A stretch of DNA of 64,000 bases. Origin: Propionibacteriaceae bacterium (lineage in GTDB: Bacteria; Actinomycetota; Actinomycetes; Propionibacteriales; Propionibacteriaceae). Below are positions 31,464 to 40,056 of the stretch, piece by piece; the first letter of the stretch is position 1; every line of letters begins with the position of its first letter. Position numbers and translations under genes: made by a program. The DNA is taken from NCBI GenBank assembly GCA_031267645.1, contig JAIRYW010000039.1:35142-99141 (forward strand), written 5' to 3'. The notes under the pieces are model-generated. The model was not told the DNA's origin. It saw nothing but the letters and a program-made list of their open reading frames with translations, and did no database searches.

Positions 31464-32267
31464 GTGAGCGTGGACCGACCGACGCTGGACGGAACGGCCG
31501 AGTTGGAACGGATCGACCAAGCCACGGCCGCCCGACGGCATCCGGCTTTGCAGACCTGGCTGGTCGGGGCGCCGGCCGGCCCGGCCTGGCGTTTGGGCTC
31601 GGCCACGGCGGCCGAGGTCTATCTCGACAACGGACCGGGCCAGGTCTTGGTCGGGCCGCCCGACCAGGCCGGCCAATTGTTACGGTCCTTGTGGGCGGCC
31701 GGCGACCTCGGCCGCGACCGGGTGGCGACCGCTCCGGTCGGGGCCTGGCAGGCCTCCGGTCTGAGCCACCAGGAGGCTTGGTCCGCCTGGGTCTGGATGT
31801 ACCACGACGCCAACGTCCATCCGCCCCTGACCGTCGCCAGCCCACCGGACGAAGTCGAATTGGTCGACCTGGACCCGGTCCGATCCGCTCCGGAGCTGCT
31901 CGACACCCTCCAAGCGGCCTACCCCCGGGCCAGCCACCGGCCCGGCGACCCGGCCCTGATCTGGTGGCAAGGCGCCCGCCAGCGCCGCGACGGCCGTCTG
32001 CTCGGCCTGGTGGCGGCCAGCCTCTCCCTGCCCCAGGGCGTGCCCCAACTGTGCTCCCTGGCCGTCCTGCCCCGGTGGCGCGGCCGCGGCCTGGGCCAAG
32101 CCCTGCTAACCCGGGCCGCCAGCTCCGCCCAAGCCACTCCCAACGCCGCCGGCCTGCCCCGCGTCAGCCTGGGCGCCTGGGCCAGCCAGAGCGCCACCGT
32201 CGCCTTGTACGCCCGTCTCGGCTTCGAGCCCGTCGCCCATTTCGAGAGCTGCCGCCCGATCCCTTGA
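31464..32267 (+). CDS. GNAT-family N-acetyltransferase
   Basis: The C-terminal third has the acetyl-CoA loop LCSLAVLPRWRGRGLGQALLTRAASSA and the closing ASQSATVALYARLGFEPVAHFES, typical of GNAT enzymes. The first 150 residues are only weakly family-like and may be a degenerate second GNAT domain, giving 267 aa. The start is uncertain: GTG 31464 or 31470 follow GGGG, and a TACGCT hexamer lies about 75 bases upstream. Substrate unknown. Confidence 0.75.
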   Translation: MSVDRPTLDGTAELERIDQATAARRHPALQTWLVGAPAGPAWRLGSATAAEVYLDNGPGQVLVGPPDQAGQLLRSLWAAGDLGRDRVATAPVGAWQASGLSHQEAWSAWVWMYHDANVHPPLTVASPPDEVELVDLDPVRSAPELLDTLQAAYPRASHRPGDPALIWWQGARQRRDGRLLGLVAASLSLPQGVPQLCSLAVLPRWRGRGLGQALLTRAASSAQATPNAAGLPRVSLGAWASQSATVALYARLGFEPVAHFESCRPIP

Positions 32268-32374
32268 GGGATCCGCCCGACCTCGACGAGCGATTCTTCG
32301 GCCTCCCCGCCCCGGCCATCCCGGCCGGCCCGACCGATCGGTCCGCTTAGGCGGGGCGTGGAAGAATGTCCCCC

Positions 32375-34021
32375 ATGCCGTCTCTCGCCGCCCAACTGGG
32401 CCAACGTTTGGCTGACGCCCTCGGCCTCGATCCGGAGCTGCGTCCCGCCACCAAGCCGCAGTTCGGGCACTACCAGACCAATGTGGCTTTGCGGTTGGGG
32501 CCGCTCCAGGGCACGCCGCCGCGCCAGCTGGCCCAACGGATCGTCGACCAGGTCGATCTGTCCGACCTCTGTCAGCCGTTGGAGATCGCCGGGCCCGGCT
32601 TCATCAACCTACGTCTGCGCGACGACGTCCTGGCCGAGCAGGTCCGGGCTCAGCTGGCCGACCCCCGGGTCGGCCTGCCCCAGACCGACCAGCCGCTGCG
32701 CGCGGTGATCGACTACTCCGCCCCCAACGTGGCCAAGCCGATGCACGTCGGCAATCTGCGCTCGACCATCATCGGCGATTGCCTGGCCCGCGTGCTACGG
32801 GCGGTGGGGCACCAGGTGGTGGCCCAGAACCACATCGGGGACTGGGGCACCCAGTTCGGCATGCTGGTCGAGCAGATCTTGGACGAGGGCATCGAGGCGG
32901 CCGGTTTGACCTTGGACAGCTCGGTCGAGCTGTACCAGCGGGCCCAGGCCCATTTCCGGTCCGACGACGGCTTCGCCGACCGTTCCCGCCTCCGCGTGGT
33001 CGCCCTGCAAGCCGGCGATCCGACCACGCGCGCCATCTGGCAGGCCCTGATCGACGTCTCCAAGGCCGGTTTCAACCGGGCCTACCAGCGCCTGGGCGTC
33101 CTGCTGACCGACGCCGACCTGGCCGGCGAGTCGATCTACAACGACGCCCTGGCCACCGTGGCGGACGACTTGGAGCGAGCCGGCATCGCGGTCCTGGACG
33201 CCGGCGCCCTAGTCGTCTTCGTGGAGGGCGACCAGACCCCTCTGATCGTGCGCAAGTCGGACGGCGGCTTCGGCTACGCCGCCACCGACCTGGCGGCCAT
33301 CCGTCACCGGGTCGACGACCTGGCCGCCGGGCGTCTGATCTACGTGGTCGGCGCGCCCCAGGCCCACCACTTCCAGCAGGTCTTCGCCGTCGCCCGCCGG
33401 GCCGGTTGGCTGCCGCCCGAGGTGACGGCCGAGCACGTCGCCTTCGGCTCGGTGCTGGGCCCGGACGGCAAGATGTTCAAGACCCGCGACGGCAAGTCCG
33501 TGACCCTGGACTCCCTGCTCGACGCGGCCGAGGAGCAAGCCGCCCGAGCCATCGCCATGGCGGCGGTCAAGTACGCCGACCTGTCCAACTCGCTGCACAA
33601 GGATTACGTCTTCGATGTCGACCGCATGGTGGCCACCACCGGGGACACCGGACCGTACTTGCAGTACGCCCACGCCCGGGCCAATCAGATCCTGCGGCGG
33701 GCGGCGGCCGAGGGCGATCTGGTGGACGACGCCCGCGCCCTGCGCCCGGAGCTGACCGAACCGGCCGAGCAACAGCTGGCCCTGCTGCTGTCCCGCTTCG
33801 GCGACACCGTGGCGGAAGTGGCCGACCAGCTCCAACCGCACCGGCTGTGCGGCTATCTGTATGACTTGGCGACCGCCCTGAGCGCCTTCTACGAGCAGTG
33901 CCCGGTGCTGAAGGCGACCGGCCCGACGCGGGCTTCGCGGCTGGTCCTGTGCCGGGCCACGCAACGGGTCCTGGCCACCGGCCTCGACCTGCTCGGCATC
34001 GTCGCCCCCGAGCGGATGTGA
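32375..34021 (+). CDS. argS: Arginyl-tRNA synthetase
   Basis: Class I synthetase charging tRNA-Arg. It has an N-terminal Add-1 domain, the HIGH variant in SAPNVAKPMHVGNLRSTIIGD (near residues 115-135), NHIGDWGTQFGML, a KMSKS-equivalent region GKMFKTRDGKSVTLDSLL, and the C-terminal anticodon-binding domain with TTGDTGPYLQYAHARANQILRR. ATG 32375 is favoured by AAGAAT seven bases before it, the leaderless spacing seen elsewhere; ATG 32366 would add three residues. tRNA-Arg(ACG) is encoded at 62 kb. Confidence 0.95.
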   Translation: MPSLAAQLGQRLADALGLDPELRPATKPQFGHYQTNVALRLGPLQGTPPRQLAQRIVDQVDLSDLCQPLEIAGPGFINLRLRDDVLAEQVRAQLADPRVGLPQTDQPLRAVIDYSAPNVAKPMHVGNLRSTIIGDCLARVLRAVGHQVVAQNHIGDWGTQFGMLVEQILDEGIEAAGLTLDSSVELYQRAQAHFRSDDGFADRSRLRVVALQAGDPTTRAIWQALIDVSKAGFNRAYQRLGVLLTDADLAGESIYNDALATVADDLERAGIAVLDAGALVVFVEGDQTPLIVRKSDGGFGYAATDLAAIRHRVDDLAAGRLIYVVGAPQAHHFQQVFAVARRAGWLPPEVTAEHVAFGSVLGPDGKMFKTRDGKSVTLDSLLDAAEEQAARAIAMAAVKYADLSNSLHKDYVFDVDRMVATTGDTGPYLQYAHARANQILRRAAAEGDLVDDARALRPELTEPAEQQLALLLSRFGDTVAEVADQLQPHRLCGYLYDLATALSAFYEQCPVLKATGPTRASRLVLCRATQRVLATGLDLLGIVAPERM

Positions 34022-34052
34022 GGGGCGGGCCGGAGCCGGGTCTGTCTGCCGA

Positions 34053-34811
34053 TCAGATGTCTTCTGACGGCTGAGCGGCCGCCCAGGCCGCTCCCACGAT
34101 GCCGGCATGGTTGCGTAGGGCGGCCGGCACGATCTGAGTCTTGAGCTGGAGCAAGGGCAAGAACTTGTCCGCGTTACGGCTGACGCCGCCGCCGACCACG
34201 AAGAGGTCGGGGGAGAACAGGAACTCGACCGTGGCGTAGAACTCTTGTAGGCGTTGGGCGAAGTCGGCCCAGCTCAGGTCCTCTTTGGTGCGGACGGAGG
34301 CGGCGGCCCGTTTCTCAGCCTCGAAGCCGTTGATCTGGATGTGGCCCAGCTCGGCGTTGGGCACCAGCACCCCGCGGTAGATCAGGGCGGAGCCGATGCC
34401 GGTGCCCAGAGTGGTCACGATGACCAGTCCTTCGTTGCCGCGGGCGGAGCCGTAGTGGACTTCGGCCAGACCGGCCGCGTCGGCGTCGTTGAGGACGGTG
34501 ACAGGGCGGTCCAAGACGGTCGAGAAGATCTCGACGATGGGGGCGTCGATCCATTTCTTGTCGATGTTGGCGGCCGAGCGGGTGTGGCCGTGGGTGACGA
34601 TGGCGGGCACGGTCAGGCCGATCGGCAGCGTGGCGGCCTGGGGGCCGAAATGCTCGATGACCTTGGCCACGACTTTGGCCACGGCTTTGGGAGTGGCCGG
34701 TTGGGGGGTGGGCAAGCGAAAACGTTCCCCCAGCGGGCGGCCGGATTTGAGGTCGACCGGGGCGCCCTTGATGCCGGAACCGCCGATGTCGATGCCGAAA
34801 GCGTGCGTCAT
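34053..34811 (-). CDS. ppgK: Polyphosphate glucokinase (ROK family)
   Basis: Phosphorylates glucose using polyphosphate and/or ATP, an enzyme mainly of actinobacteria. ROK features: [20 protein letters not shown] (residues 5-24), [47 protein letters not shown] and [15 protein letters not shown]. The 252-aa length and [12 protein letters not shown] segment match PpgK rather than generic ROK kinases. TACGCT six bases before the ATG implies a leaderless mRNA. Confidence 0.93.
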   Translation of the reverse strand: MTHAFGIDIGGSGIKGAPVDLKSGRPLGERFRLPTPQPATPKAVAKVVAKVIEHFGPQAATLPIGLTVPAIVTHGHTRSAANIDKKWIDAPIVEIFSTVLDRPVTVLNDADAAGLAEVHYGSARGNEGLVIVTTLGTGIGSALIYRGVLVPNAELGHIQINGFEAEKRAAASVRTKEDLSWADFAQRLQEFYATVEFLFSPDLFVVGGGVSRNADKFLPLLQLKTQIVPAALRNHAGIVGAAWAAAQPSEDI

Positions 34812-34817
34812 GCGGTC

Positions 34818-34823
34818 AGCGTA
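34818..34823 (-). promoter_or_regulatory. -10 box for leaderless ppgK transcript
   Basis: TACGCT, six bases before the ppgK start codon; no ribosome site between. Confidence 0.5.
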
Positions 34824-34920
34824 CAGCCTCGCTTTCGGGCGCCGGCCCCGGTGGCGACGATTTATCGAGGGCCGGACCGATCGGTCGGCCGGGCTCGGGC
34901 GCAGGCCGGATCGGCCGGAC

Positions 34921-35547
34921 TCATTTGACGTTGACGGTGACGCCGCCGAAGCAGCACAGGCCCTTCACCACCAAACGGCGGGTGCGGCGGTCCGAGCCGA
35001 CCCCTTTGACGTCCACGCCGCCGAAAAAGGAGATGGTCTGATTGTCGATCTCGACGTCGGGCGGGGCTTTGATGTCGATGCCGCCGAACAGGGCCAAGAC
35101 GGTGGTCTCGATGACCGGACTGGACCAGTCAGCTTGCCTGAGGTCGATCTCGACGCCGCCGAACACGGCCACGGCCGAGATCTGGCCGGGGGCCCGCCAG
35201 CGGCCACGCCGGACCGAGCCGGCGAAGACGCCGACCAGGACCACCCGGTCGCCTGAGGCGGACATGTCGGGTAAAGCCAGGCCGGGCAGGGTCAGACCGG
35301 TCGAGGAGGCCGGCCGGATCGGATGGGCCGCCCCGGCCGCCACCAGGTCGCGAGTCAGAGGAATGAGATCGTCCAAGACCTGGGCCGAGAGGGCCGCCCG
35401 ACGCCGATCGCGATGGTCGGGGCCGTCGATCCGTCCGTCGGCGTAAGCGGTGTCCAACAAATCCACCACTAGGTCGCGGTCGCCCTGGTCGACCGGTCTG
35501 TCGCCACCGGCCCGGGGACCGACATCGCTCGGTTCAAGTGCGCTCAC
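34921..35547 (-). CDS. DUF1707 and LiaF-like C-terminal domain protein
   Basis: A 208-aa soluble protein. Residues about 20-70 ([31 protein letters not shown]) match the SHOCT-like DUF1707 module of actinobacteria. The C-terminal half is a beta-helix with three FGGV/I-x-I/V units ([36 protein letters not shown]) plus [11 protein letters not shown], the pattern of LiaF/VraT cell-wall-stress proteins. There is no transmembrane segment, unlike LiaF. The GTG start has TAGGCT six bases upstream. Possibly an envelope-stress component; function unproven. Confidence 0.85.
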   Translation of the reverse strand: MSALEPSDVGPRAGGDRPVDQGDRDLVVDLLDTAYADGRIDGPDHRDRRRAALSAQVLDDLIPLTRDLVAAGAAHPIRPASSTGLTLPGLALPDMSASGDRVVLVGVFAGSVRRGRWRAPGQISAVAVFGGVEIDLRQADWSSPVIETTVLALFGGIDIKAPPDVEIDNQTISFFGGVDVKGVGSDRRTRRLVVKGLCCFGGVTVNVK

Positions 35548-35553
35548 GGCCTC

Positions 35554-35559
35554 AGCCTA
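35554..35559 (-). promoter_or_regulatory. -10 box for leaderless DUF1707 gene
   Basis: TAGGCT six bases before the GTG start; supports the start and a leaderless mRNA. Confidence 0.5.
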
Positions 35560-35708
35560 GATTCGACCTCTCCGGACTGACTAGGGTCCGCCCTCCGAAT
35601 CGAGCCGCTCTGGGGGAGGAATCAGGGAAGTCCTGGATTTCTCGAACGCTCCGCCCTTGTGGGGCGCCCCACCGGAGAGGCTATGCTGAGGGAGCGCGCC
35701 AGCGCCCA

Positions 35709-35779
35709 GCGGATGTAGTTCAATGGCAGAACATCAGCTTCCCAAGCTGACAGTGCGGGTTCGATTCCCGTCATCCGCT
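35709..35779 (+). tRNA. tRNA-Gly (anticodon CCC)
   Basis: Cloverleaf of 71 nt. Acceptor arms are GCGGATG and CATCCGC with discriminator T, the anticodon stem CAGC/GCTG encloses a loop with CCC, and the T arm is CGGGTTCGATTCCCG. CCA is not encoded. A TATGCT hexamer lies about 25 bases upstream. It would read GGG codons. Confidence 0.93.
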
Positions 35780-35826
35780 CGCTTATTGTCGATCTTGTCG
35801 CCCTCTCCCATGCCCGTCCCTCGAAT

Positions 35827-35851
35827 GAGCGGATGACGGGAATCGAACCCG
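35827..35851 (-). repeat. Inverted 25-bp copy of the tRNA-Gly 3' end
   Basis: These 25 bases are the exact reverse complement of 35756-35780 (T-arm, acceptor 3' strand, discriminator and one further base of tRNA-Gly). Minus-strand sequence beyond it does not form the rest of a tRNA, so it is a fragment. Read-through RNA would fold into a 25-bp stem with a 46-base loop; alternatively it marks a past integration or rearrangement. Confidence 0.85.
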
Positions 35852-35895
35852 TCAGGGCGCGAGCGTCGGTGGACGGCGCCAGGCCGGACCGGTGG

Positions 35896-36531
35896 TCAGA
35901 GGGCTCTGAAGCGGGGGCCGGCTAGGAGGCCGGACTGGCTGAGGAATTCGGCGGTGGCTTCGGCGGCCGGCAGGATGCGGACGGCGGACTCGGAGTAAGC
36001 CTCCAGGGGGCGGCCAAAAGGGTCTTTGACATCCAATTCGTCCGGGTCGATGGCGGCGGTGGACAGGCCTGATTTGGCGCCGATGGCGGCGACGGCGGCC
36101 CGCAGGACGGTTTGGTGGCTGTCGGAGCCCAGGCGCTCGACCGGCAGGGACAGCCGGGCTTCGACGATGTCGGCCGGGTCGACGTGCTGGCTGACGAATC
36201 CGAACTCACGCAGGGTGAAGATGCGCTGGGCCGCTCTGGGCTCCAGCTCGGCCACAGCCCGCCGGTGCGCCCGCGTCAGGGCCAGCACCAGGTCGGCTTG
36301 GCGCACCAGTTCGCGGTCGAGCTGGCGGGCCCGGTGCGACTGGCTGTCCGGCAGACCCAGGGCGGCCAGGACGGCGGCGGTCTGCGGCGTCATGGGCAGG
36401 CCGACCAAGGCTTCCGTGCCGGCGCTGGAGACCGCGAAACCGGGCATGTCTTTGAGTCGATCACGCAGGATCACCTCGGCCATCGGCGAGCGACAGACAT
36501 TGCCGGTGCAAACGGTCAAGATATGGAACAC
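35896..36531 (-). CDS. Low-molecular-weight protein tyrosine phosphatase
   Basis: The P-loop CTGNVCRSPM is at the N-terminus (Cys8, Arg14 in C-x5-R), and the general-acid Asp lies in KDPFGRPLEAYSESAVRI near the C-terminus. At 211 aa it is longer than classic 150-aa enzymes, with extra sequence in the middle. It follows the tyrosine-kinase gene by 12 bases and is surely in the same operon; the pair would set the phosphorylation state of the kinase Tyr cluster and so polysaccharide export, as Wzb does for Wzc. GTG start, weak ribosome site. Confidence 0.9.
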   Translation of the reverse strand: MFHILTVCTGNVCRSPMAEVILRDRLKDMPGFAVSSAGTEALVGLPMTPQTAAVLAALGLPDSQSHRARQLDRELVRQADLVLALTRAHRRAVAELEPRAAQRIFTLREFGFVSQHVDPADIVEARLSLPVERLGSDSHQTVLRAAVAAIGAKSGLSTAAIDPDELDVKDPFGRPLEAYSESAVRILPAAEATAEFLSQSGLLAGPRFRAL

Positions 36532-36543
36532 GACTCGAGCCGA

Positions 36544-38046
36544 TTACTTGGACGGCGTTTTACGCGAGGCCACCGGCCGCAAGGAGACCGCCGACGGCTG
36601 CCGGGAGTCTTCGGTCGGGGCGACATCACGGTCGCTGCGCTCGCCCTTACGCGATTCGGGGCCGTAGCCGTAGCCATATCCGTAGCCATAGCTGTAGCTG
36701 TAACCCGACCGGAAGGAACCGATCTTCTTGGGCGGCACCTTGGTCAAGATGATGCCCAGCAAACGCGAATCGACCATGGCCAAGGCGTTGACGGCGGCTA
36801 TCAACTGCGGCCGCCGGATGATGTCGTAGCCGGCCACCAGCATGACGCCGTCCGCGATCTTGGACAACACCACGGCGTCGGTCGCCACCAGCAGAGGCGG
36901 CGAGTCGATCAGGACGTAATCGAAGGTCTTGATCAAGAAACCGACCAAGTCCTGCATCAGGACCGAGCCCAGCAGTTCGCTCGGGTTGGGCGGCACCCGC
37001 CCGGCCGGCAGGATGAACAGATTGTCACCGCCCCAGCGTTGCAGGACGTCGACCGGCTCGGCCCGACCGACCAGGATGTCGCTCAGACCGGCGCCGCCTT
37101 CGATCCGCATGTAGCGGGCCACGGCCGGCCGACGGAAGTCGCAGTCGATCAGCACCACTCGGGCCCCGGAGTCGGCCAAGGCGATGGCCAGATTGGCCAC
37201 AGTGGTCGATTTGCCCTCGCCCGGGTTGGCGCTGGACATGACCAGGCACTGACTCTTGCCTCCGACGTTGGTGAAGACAAGATTAGTACGCAGACCTCGG
37301 TATTCCTCGGCCGAGGGCGAACGAGGTTCCTCCTGCACGATCAAGGGCCGGGCCGGAGCGTCTGGATCGAAGGGGATGGTCCCCAGCAGGGGAGCGCCAG
37401 TGCAGTTGCGGATCTCATCCATCGAGCGCAGCCGGGTGTCCAAGGTGGAGCGGATCCAGGCCGCGCCGACGCCGACGGCCAGGCCGGCCACCAGGCCGAC
37501 GGCCAGGTTGAGGACTGGTTTGGGGCTAGCCGGATTGACCGGAAGCACAGCCCGCTGTGTGATCGTGACCCGCATCAGGTCGGGGGTGTTGGGATCCGCC
37601 TTCTCCAAGTCGGTCGGCACCACCACGGTCATGACCCGGGCCACGGCGTTGGCGATGTCGGTGGCCCGCTGGGGGATGGTGTCAGTCACCGTGATGGTGA
37701 TCAAGACGGTGTTGGTGGGAGAGGCGGCGCTGATGCGGCTGGCCAACTGGCTCGGCGACATGTCCAGGTCGAGTTGTTCGATGACCTTGTCCAAGACGAT
37801 GCCGGTGGTGACCACCCGGACGTAGCTGAGGACGGCCTGGCGGGCGTAATTGCCGCCGGCTTGGGCGTCGGCTGTGCCGCTCTGGCCGCCGGGGGTGCGG
37901 GCGGAGAAATACAACTCTGAAGCGGCTTGGTATTGAGGTGTCATGATGAACGTGGCGGCCAGCCCGCCGCCCACGCCGAGCACGAGACACAAGCACACTG
38001 TGATCCAGTGCTTGAGCAGCATGCCCACGAACTCACGCAGGTCCAA
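36544..38046 (-). CDS. Polysaccharide-biosynthesis tyrosine autokinase (Wzc/CapAB-like BY-kinase)
   Basis: A 500-aa fusion of a chain-length (Wzz) module and a cytoplasmic kinase. TM1 is about 12-34 and TM2 about 178-198, with Wzz-type sequence between. Walker A SANPGEGKST is at 272-281, Walker A' VVLIDCDFRRP near 297-307 and Walker B DYVLIDSPPLL later. The C-terminus carries an alternating tyrosine cluster (GYSYSYGYGYGYGYG), the autophosphorylation tail. TTG start after AGGAGCGAAGG. No glycosyltransferases lie within the window, but two LCP ligase genes are divergent from it. Confidence 0.92.
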   Translation of the reverse strand: MDLREFVGMLLKHWITVCLCLVLGVGGGLAATFIMTPQYQAASELYFSARTPGGQSGTADAQAGGNYARQAVLSYVRVVTTGIVLDKVIEQLDLDMSPSQLASRISAASPTNTVLITITVTDTIPQRATDIANAVARVMTVVVPTDLEKADPNTPDLMRVTITQRAVLPVNPASPKPVLNLAVGLVAGLAVGVGAAWIRSTLDTRLRSMDEIRNCTGAPLLGTIPFDPDAPARPLIVQEEPRSPSAEEYRGLRTNLVFTNVGGKSQCLVMSSANPGEGKSTTVANLAIALADSGARVVLIDCDFRRPAVARYMRIEGGAGLSDILVGRAEPVDVLQRWGGDNLFILPAGRVPPNPSELLGSVLMQDLVGFLIKTFDYVLIDSPPLLVATDAVVLSKIADGVMLVAGYDIIRRPQLIAAVNALAMVDSRLLGIILTKVPPKKIGSFRSGYSYSYGYGYGYGYGPESRKGERSDRDVAPTEDSRQPSAVSLRPVASRKTPSK

Positions 38047-38414
38047 CCTTCGCTCCTAGCTTCGCTCTCCGTGCCAAGCAGGGCCTCGACGGCACGGAAG
38101 ACGTCCTCTGCCTTGGCTGCCCCCAGTCCGCTACCAGGCGCACCGACGACCAACCGGGAGTTTATCCCATTGGCAAGCCCCTTCCGGTCCAGGCGCGCGA
38201 CCGCTCCGGGGCGGGAGCCCGACGGCGGGTCGAACCGCCCGATCCCCCGCCGCTGGGTCCGGGGCGCGAGCCCGTCCGAGCTACCAGCCCCCGAGCCAGC
38301 CACCGGGTCGGCCAGCGTCGGAACCCGCTTCAGCCCATCCTTCCCTAGACTGGGCCCAGTCGGACGGCCCGGCCTGACCGCCGGTCCGACCCAATCCGAC
38401 GGACGGAGGGACCG
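38047..38414. other. Divergent intergenic region between BY-kinase and LCP genes
   Basis: 368 bases with no credible ORF. A TAGACT hexamer at 38346-38351 is a likely -10 for the plus-strand LCP gene; the GGAGGG ribosome site sits just before ATG 38415. No clear promoter for the minus-strand kinase and no strong operator palindrome was seen. Confidence 0.4.
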
Positions 38415-39929
38415 ATGGACGACGAGCGCCCGGACAATGTGACGACCGGTCAGGACGGGCCAGATTCGGGCGCCGGCCGTCCGGCTCCGGCTGGCGGCTC
38501 CCACCGTTTTCTAGCCACCTTGGGCAAGGTTTTGGCCGGTTTGACCCTGGTCGCCGCCGTGGTGGCGGTGGCGATGGTCTGGCGCAGCGGCCTGGCCCCG
38601 ATCTGGTGGCTGGTCGGCGGCGCCGTGGTGGCGCTGGCCTTGGCCGCCGCGGTCGGCCTCAGCCTGTGGCGCACTCAGCCGGACCGCCATCCGGTCCGTT
38701 TCGGCCTGTTGACCGGCCTGAGCGTGGTCTTGATCGCCGCCAGCTTGGTGTTGTCCCATGTCATGGTGGCCCTGACCGATTTCACCAACGGCATCCAGCC
38801 CACCACCGCCGCCACCGTGCGCTACGACGTCATCGCCCTCAAGACCCACAGCCCAGACATCGCCTCCCTGGCCGGCCAAGCGGTCGGGCAGTTGGAGGGC
38901 GACCCCAACCTGGATCTGGTGCGCGCCGAGTTGAACCGACTGGTCCAAGTCAATCTGGTCGATCTGGCCGACCCCGGCTTGCTGGCCGAACTGGTGCAGG
39001 ACGGCTCGGTGGCCGGTGCGGTCATCAACGACGCCTACCTCAGTTTGTACGAGGAGAACCTGCCCGACTTCTACGACGCCATCTGGATCCTGCACAGCTT
39101 CGACATCGTGCCGGTCGGGCCGACCCGCTCCCCGACCTGGAGCCCGACGCCCGCCCCGGCGTCGGCCAGCGCGCCCTTCGTCTTGTACATCAGCGGCGTC
39201 GACAGCTACTCCTACTCCGGGCGCAGCGACGTCAACATCCTGGCCGTGGTCAACCCCGGCAGCGGCCGCATCCTGCTGGTCTCGACCCCCCGCGACTACT
39301 ACGTCCAACTGCACGGCACGACCGGACTCAAAGACAAGCTGACCCACGCCGGCATCTACGGCGTCGAAATGTCGGTGGAGACCCTGCAAGACCTCTACCA
39401 GATCCCGATCGACTACTGGCTGCGCATCAACTTCGGCTCGGTCGTCCGTCTAGTCGACGCCGTCGGCGGCATCGAGGTCTACTCCGACCACGCCTTCACC
39501 TCCAGCCACCAGCACTACCCCTTCGTCCAGGGCTGGAACCACCTCGACGGCGACCACGCCCTGGCCTTCGCCCGCGAGCGCTACAGCTTCGCCGGCGGCG
39601 ACCGGGTGCGGGGCCAGAACCAGGAACGGATCATCGAGGCGCTGGTGCGACGTTTCAGCGATCCCACCATCCTGCTGCGCTACGGCTCCATCTTGGATTC
39701 GCTCCAAGACGCCTTCTTGACCTCGACCCCCGGCGACGTCATCACCGGCTTGGTCAACCACCAACTGTCCCAGCGGGTCGACTGGCAGATCGAGTCGATC
39801 TCGGTCAACGGCTCCGACGCCATGGAGCCGACCTATTCGATGGGCAACCAACGCTTGTACGTCATGGTTCCCGACCTGGCCACCGTCCAGGCCGCCCGCG
39901 ACCACATCGCCCAGGTCCTGGCCGGCTGA
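38415..39929 (+). CDS. LytR-CpsA-Psr (LCP) family protein, first tandem copy
   Basis: Probable phosphotransferase attaching anionic or capsular glycopolymers to peptidoglycan. There are three N-terminal hydrophobic helices (about 35-55, 60-80, 95-118), an accessory extracytoplasmic region, then the LCP domain with GVDSYSYSGRSDVNILAVVNP, LLVSTPRDYYVQLHG, VDAVGGIEVYS, HLDGDHALAFARERYSFAGGDRVRGQNQERII. The conserved Arg and Asp residues of the phospholipid pocket are retained. 504 aa, followed after 127 bases by a close paralogue. Confidence 0.9.
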   Translation: MDDERPDNVTTGQDGPDSGAGRPAPAGGSHRFLATLGKVLAGLTLVAAVVAVAMVWRSGLAPIWWLVGGAVVALALAAAVGLSLWRTQPDRHPVRFGLLTGLSVVLIAASLVLSHVMVALTDFTNGIQPTTAATVRYDVIALKTHSPDIASLAGQAVGQLEGDPNLDLVRAELNRLVQVNLVDLADPGLLAELVQDGSVAGAVINDAYLSLYEENLPDFYDAIWILHSFDIVPVGPTRSPTWSPTPAPASASAPFVLYISGVDSYSYSGRSDVNILAVVNPGSGRILLVSTPRDYYVQLHGTTGLKDKLTHAGIYGVEMSVETLQDLYQIPIDYWLRINFGSVVRLVDAVGGIEVYSDHAFTSSHQHYPFVQGWNHLDGDHALAFARERYSFAGGDRVRGQNQERIIEALVRRFSDPTILLRYGSILDSLQDAFLTSTPGDVITGLVNHQLSQRVDWQIESISVNGSDAMEPTYSMGNQRLYVMVPDLATVQAARDHIAQVLAG

Positions 39930-40056
39930 ACCCGGGGCCTGGACCGCTCAGGCCAGCGCCCAGCGGGAAGACTACTTTTGAGAACCGGGTAAACTCCTTT
40001 CGGCATACCATTCAGGCCCCGGCCAACGGGCCTGAAGCGAGGCTGGGAGGGGATTC

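Noticed and set aside
35709..35851. Integrated element at tRNA-Gly
   Set aside because: No integrase, phage or plasmid gene nearby, and the repeat is inverted, not direct.
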